Positions 20,782 to 21,264 of a stretch of DNA of 21,264 nt are shown here, one piece after another (the first letter of the stretch is position 1; each line of letters opens with the position of its first letter). The stretch covers positions 1-21,264 of IMG/VR virus record IMGVR_UViG_3300021376_003594. One strand, written 5' to 3'. The DNA is from a virus. The notes beneath the pieces are model-generated. The model was not told where the DNA came from and searched no databases. It was given only the letters and a program-made list of their open reading frames with translations. A program made the translations under genes and the position numbers.

Positions 20782-20991
20782 ATGTACAAATACAATAAAC
20801 TATGGAGTCCTGTGTTTTTTATTATGGCAGCTGCAAGTTATTATTTCAATTGCAGTGACATCATGTGTCATACCACACACAATCATTCAGGATCTAGTAA
20901 TTTTTTTCATTTTTATGAAATGCCTTTGATGTGGTTCATCATGGGTTTGGCTCATTTAGGTGCTTGGTTCAAAGGTTGCGGCTGTAAATAA
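20782..20991 (+). CDS. Small membrane protein with His/Cys loop
   Basis: 69 aa from ATG 20782 (a GTG three bases upstream is in frame; the SD fits either). Two hydrophobic helices (LWSPVFFIMAAASYYF and MPLMWFIMGLAHLGAWF) flank a loop with CSDIMCHTTHNHSG, and the protein ends CGCK. The four Cys and several His could bind a metal or form disulfides in the periplasmic loop. No family is recognised. Confidence 0.6.
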   Translation: MYKYNKLWSPVFFIMAAASYYFNCSDIMCHTTHNHSGSSNFFHFYEMPLMWFIMGLAHLGAWFKGCGCK

Positions 20992-20995
20992 CTTT

Positions 20996-21264
20996 ATGAA
21001 GATAATTGACGTGGTGTCAGACTGGATCATAATGCCACAAACCATCAAGCCACAGGGTTTGATTCATAAAAAAGGTTATGGTCCCAATAACAGATTCGGA
21101 TTTCGCAACGTGGGCAACAATCGTGCCAATGAAAATTTAACTCTCACAGCCGATCAATTAAAACAATTACAAACAGAATATACACCTTACAAAGATAGAG
21201 CATTGCCTGCTGTGAAAGGTCACGAATTACGTCAATTCTTAAAATCTTTATCAGATGAAGATTT
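20996..21264 (+). CDS. Hypothetical protein with shared N-terminal tag, partial at window end
   Basis: Starts at ATG 20996 four bases after the preceding stop and runs off the right edge with 89 residues visible. N-terminus MKIIDVVSDWIMPQTIKPQG, then GLIHKKGYGPNNRFGFRNVG and LTLTADQLKQLQTEY, ending FLKSLSDED. The tag MKIIDVV matches the M[KR][IL]xx[IVF] start of neighbouring genes. No known motif; the C-terminus is not available. Confidence 0.55.
   Translation, partial: MKIIDVVSDWIIMPQTIKPQGLIHKKGYGPNNRFGFRNVGNNRANENLTLTADQLKQLQTEYTPYKDRALPAVKGHELRQFLKSLSDED

Overview
The window is a stretch of a tailed-phage genome, most likely a T4-like marine myovirus. It is AT-rich and almost gap-free, with many genes overlapping by 1-14 nt. 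It carries a T4-gp44-type clamp loader, PhoH, a GroES-like co-chaperonin, structural proteins with the N-terminal signature shared by marine T4-like phages, and about ten octamers resembling the T4 late promoter (TATAAATA). No photosynthesis genes are visible, so the host could be SAR11/Pelagibacter or another marine bacterium rather than a cyanobacterium. The sequence alone does not settle this.

Layout. Positions 1-4337 hold virion structural genes: the end of a tail-fibre-like protein, two small anchor-motif proteins, a 783-aa Ig/cadherin-like adhesin, a further anchor protein and a small conserved protein. Positions 4350-7666 hold a DNA polymerase III alpha fragment that stops before the catalytic aspartates, a conserved small protein, a GroES-like protein, a small membrane protein, the clamp loader ATPase, a parvulin prolyl isomerase and a conserved phage protein. 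Positions 7668-8694 (minus strand) hold a membrane protein and PhoH, divided from the next plus-strand genes by a divergent promoter region. Positions 8804-10049 hold two conserved marine-phage proteins. Positions 10036-11719 form a lysis cassette: M15 peptidase, putative inner spanin, putative outer spanin lipoprotein and a membrane protein. Positions 11759-16296 hold DnaJ, peptide deformylase, a conserved acidic/basic-tailed protein and a ClpA-like unfoldase. Positions 16334-21264 hold small structural or unknown proteins, a nucleotidyltransferase, a glycine-zipper membrane protein, a zinc-ribbon protein, a HAD nucleotidase, very basic small proteins and a gene running off the end.

Three themes stand out. 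(1) Five protein-quality-control genes (GroES-like, parvulin, DnaJ, peptide deformylase, ClpA-like with an IGF loop) lie within 11 kb. None has its partner enzyme (GroEL, DnaK, ClpP) in the window, so they look like add-ons that steer host machines. (2) Both sigma70-like and late-type promoters repeatedly place the predicted transcription start at or within a few bases of the ATG, which suggests leaderless mRNAs. Other genes have a longer leader with a Shine-Dalgarno sequence. (3) From 17615 to the end, six genes start with the same short tag, M[KR][IL]xx[IVF]. In one of them it ends in a T4-prohead-protease-like site, reminiscent of T4 capsid-targeting sequences.
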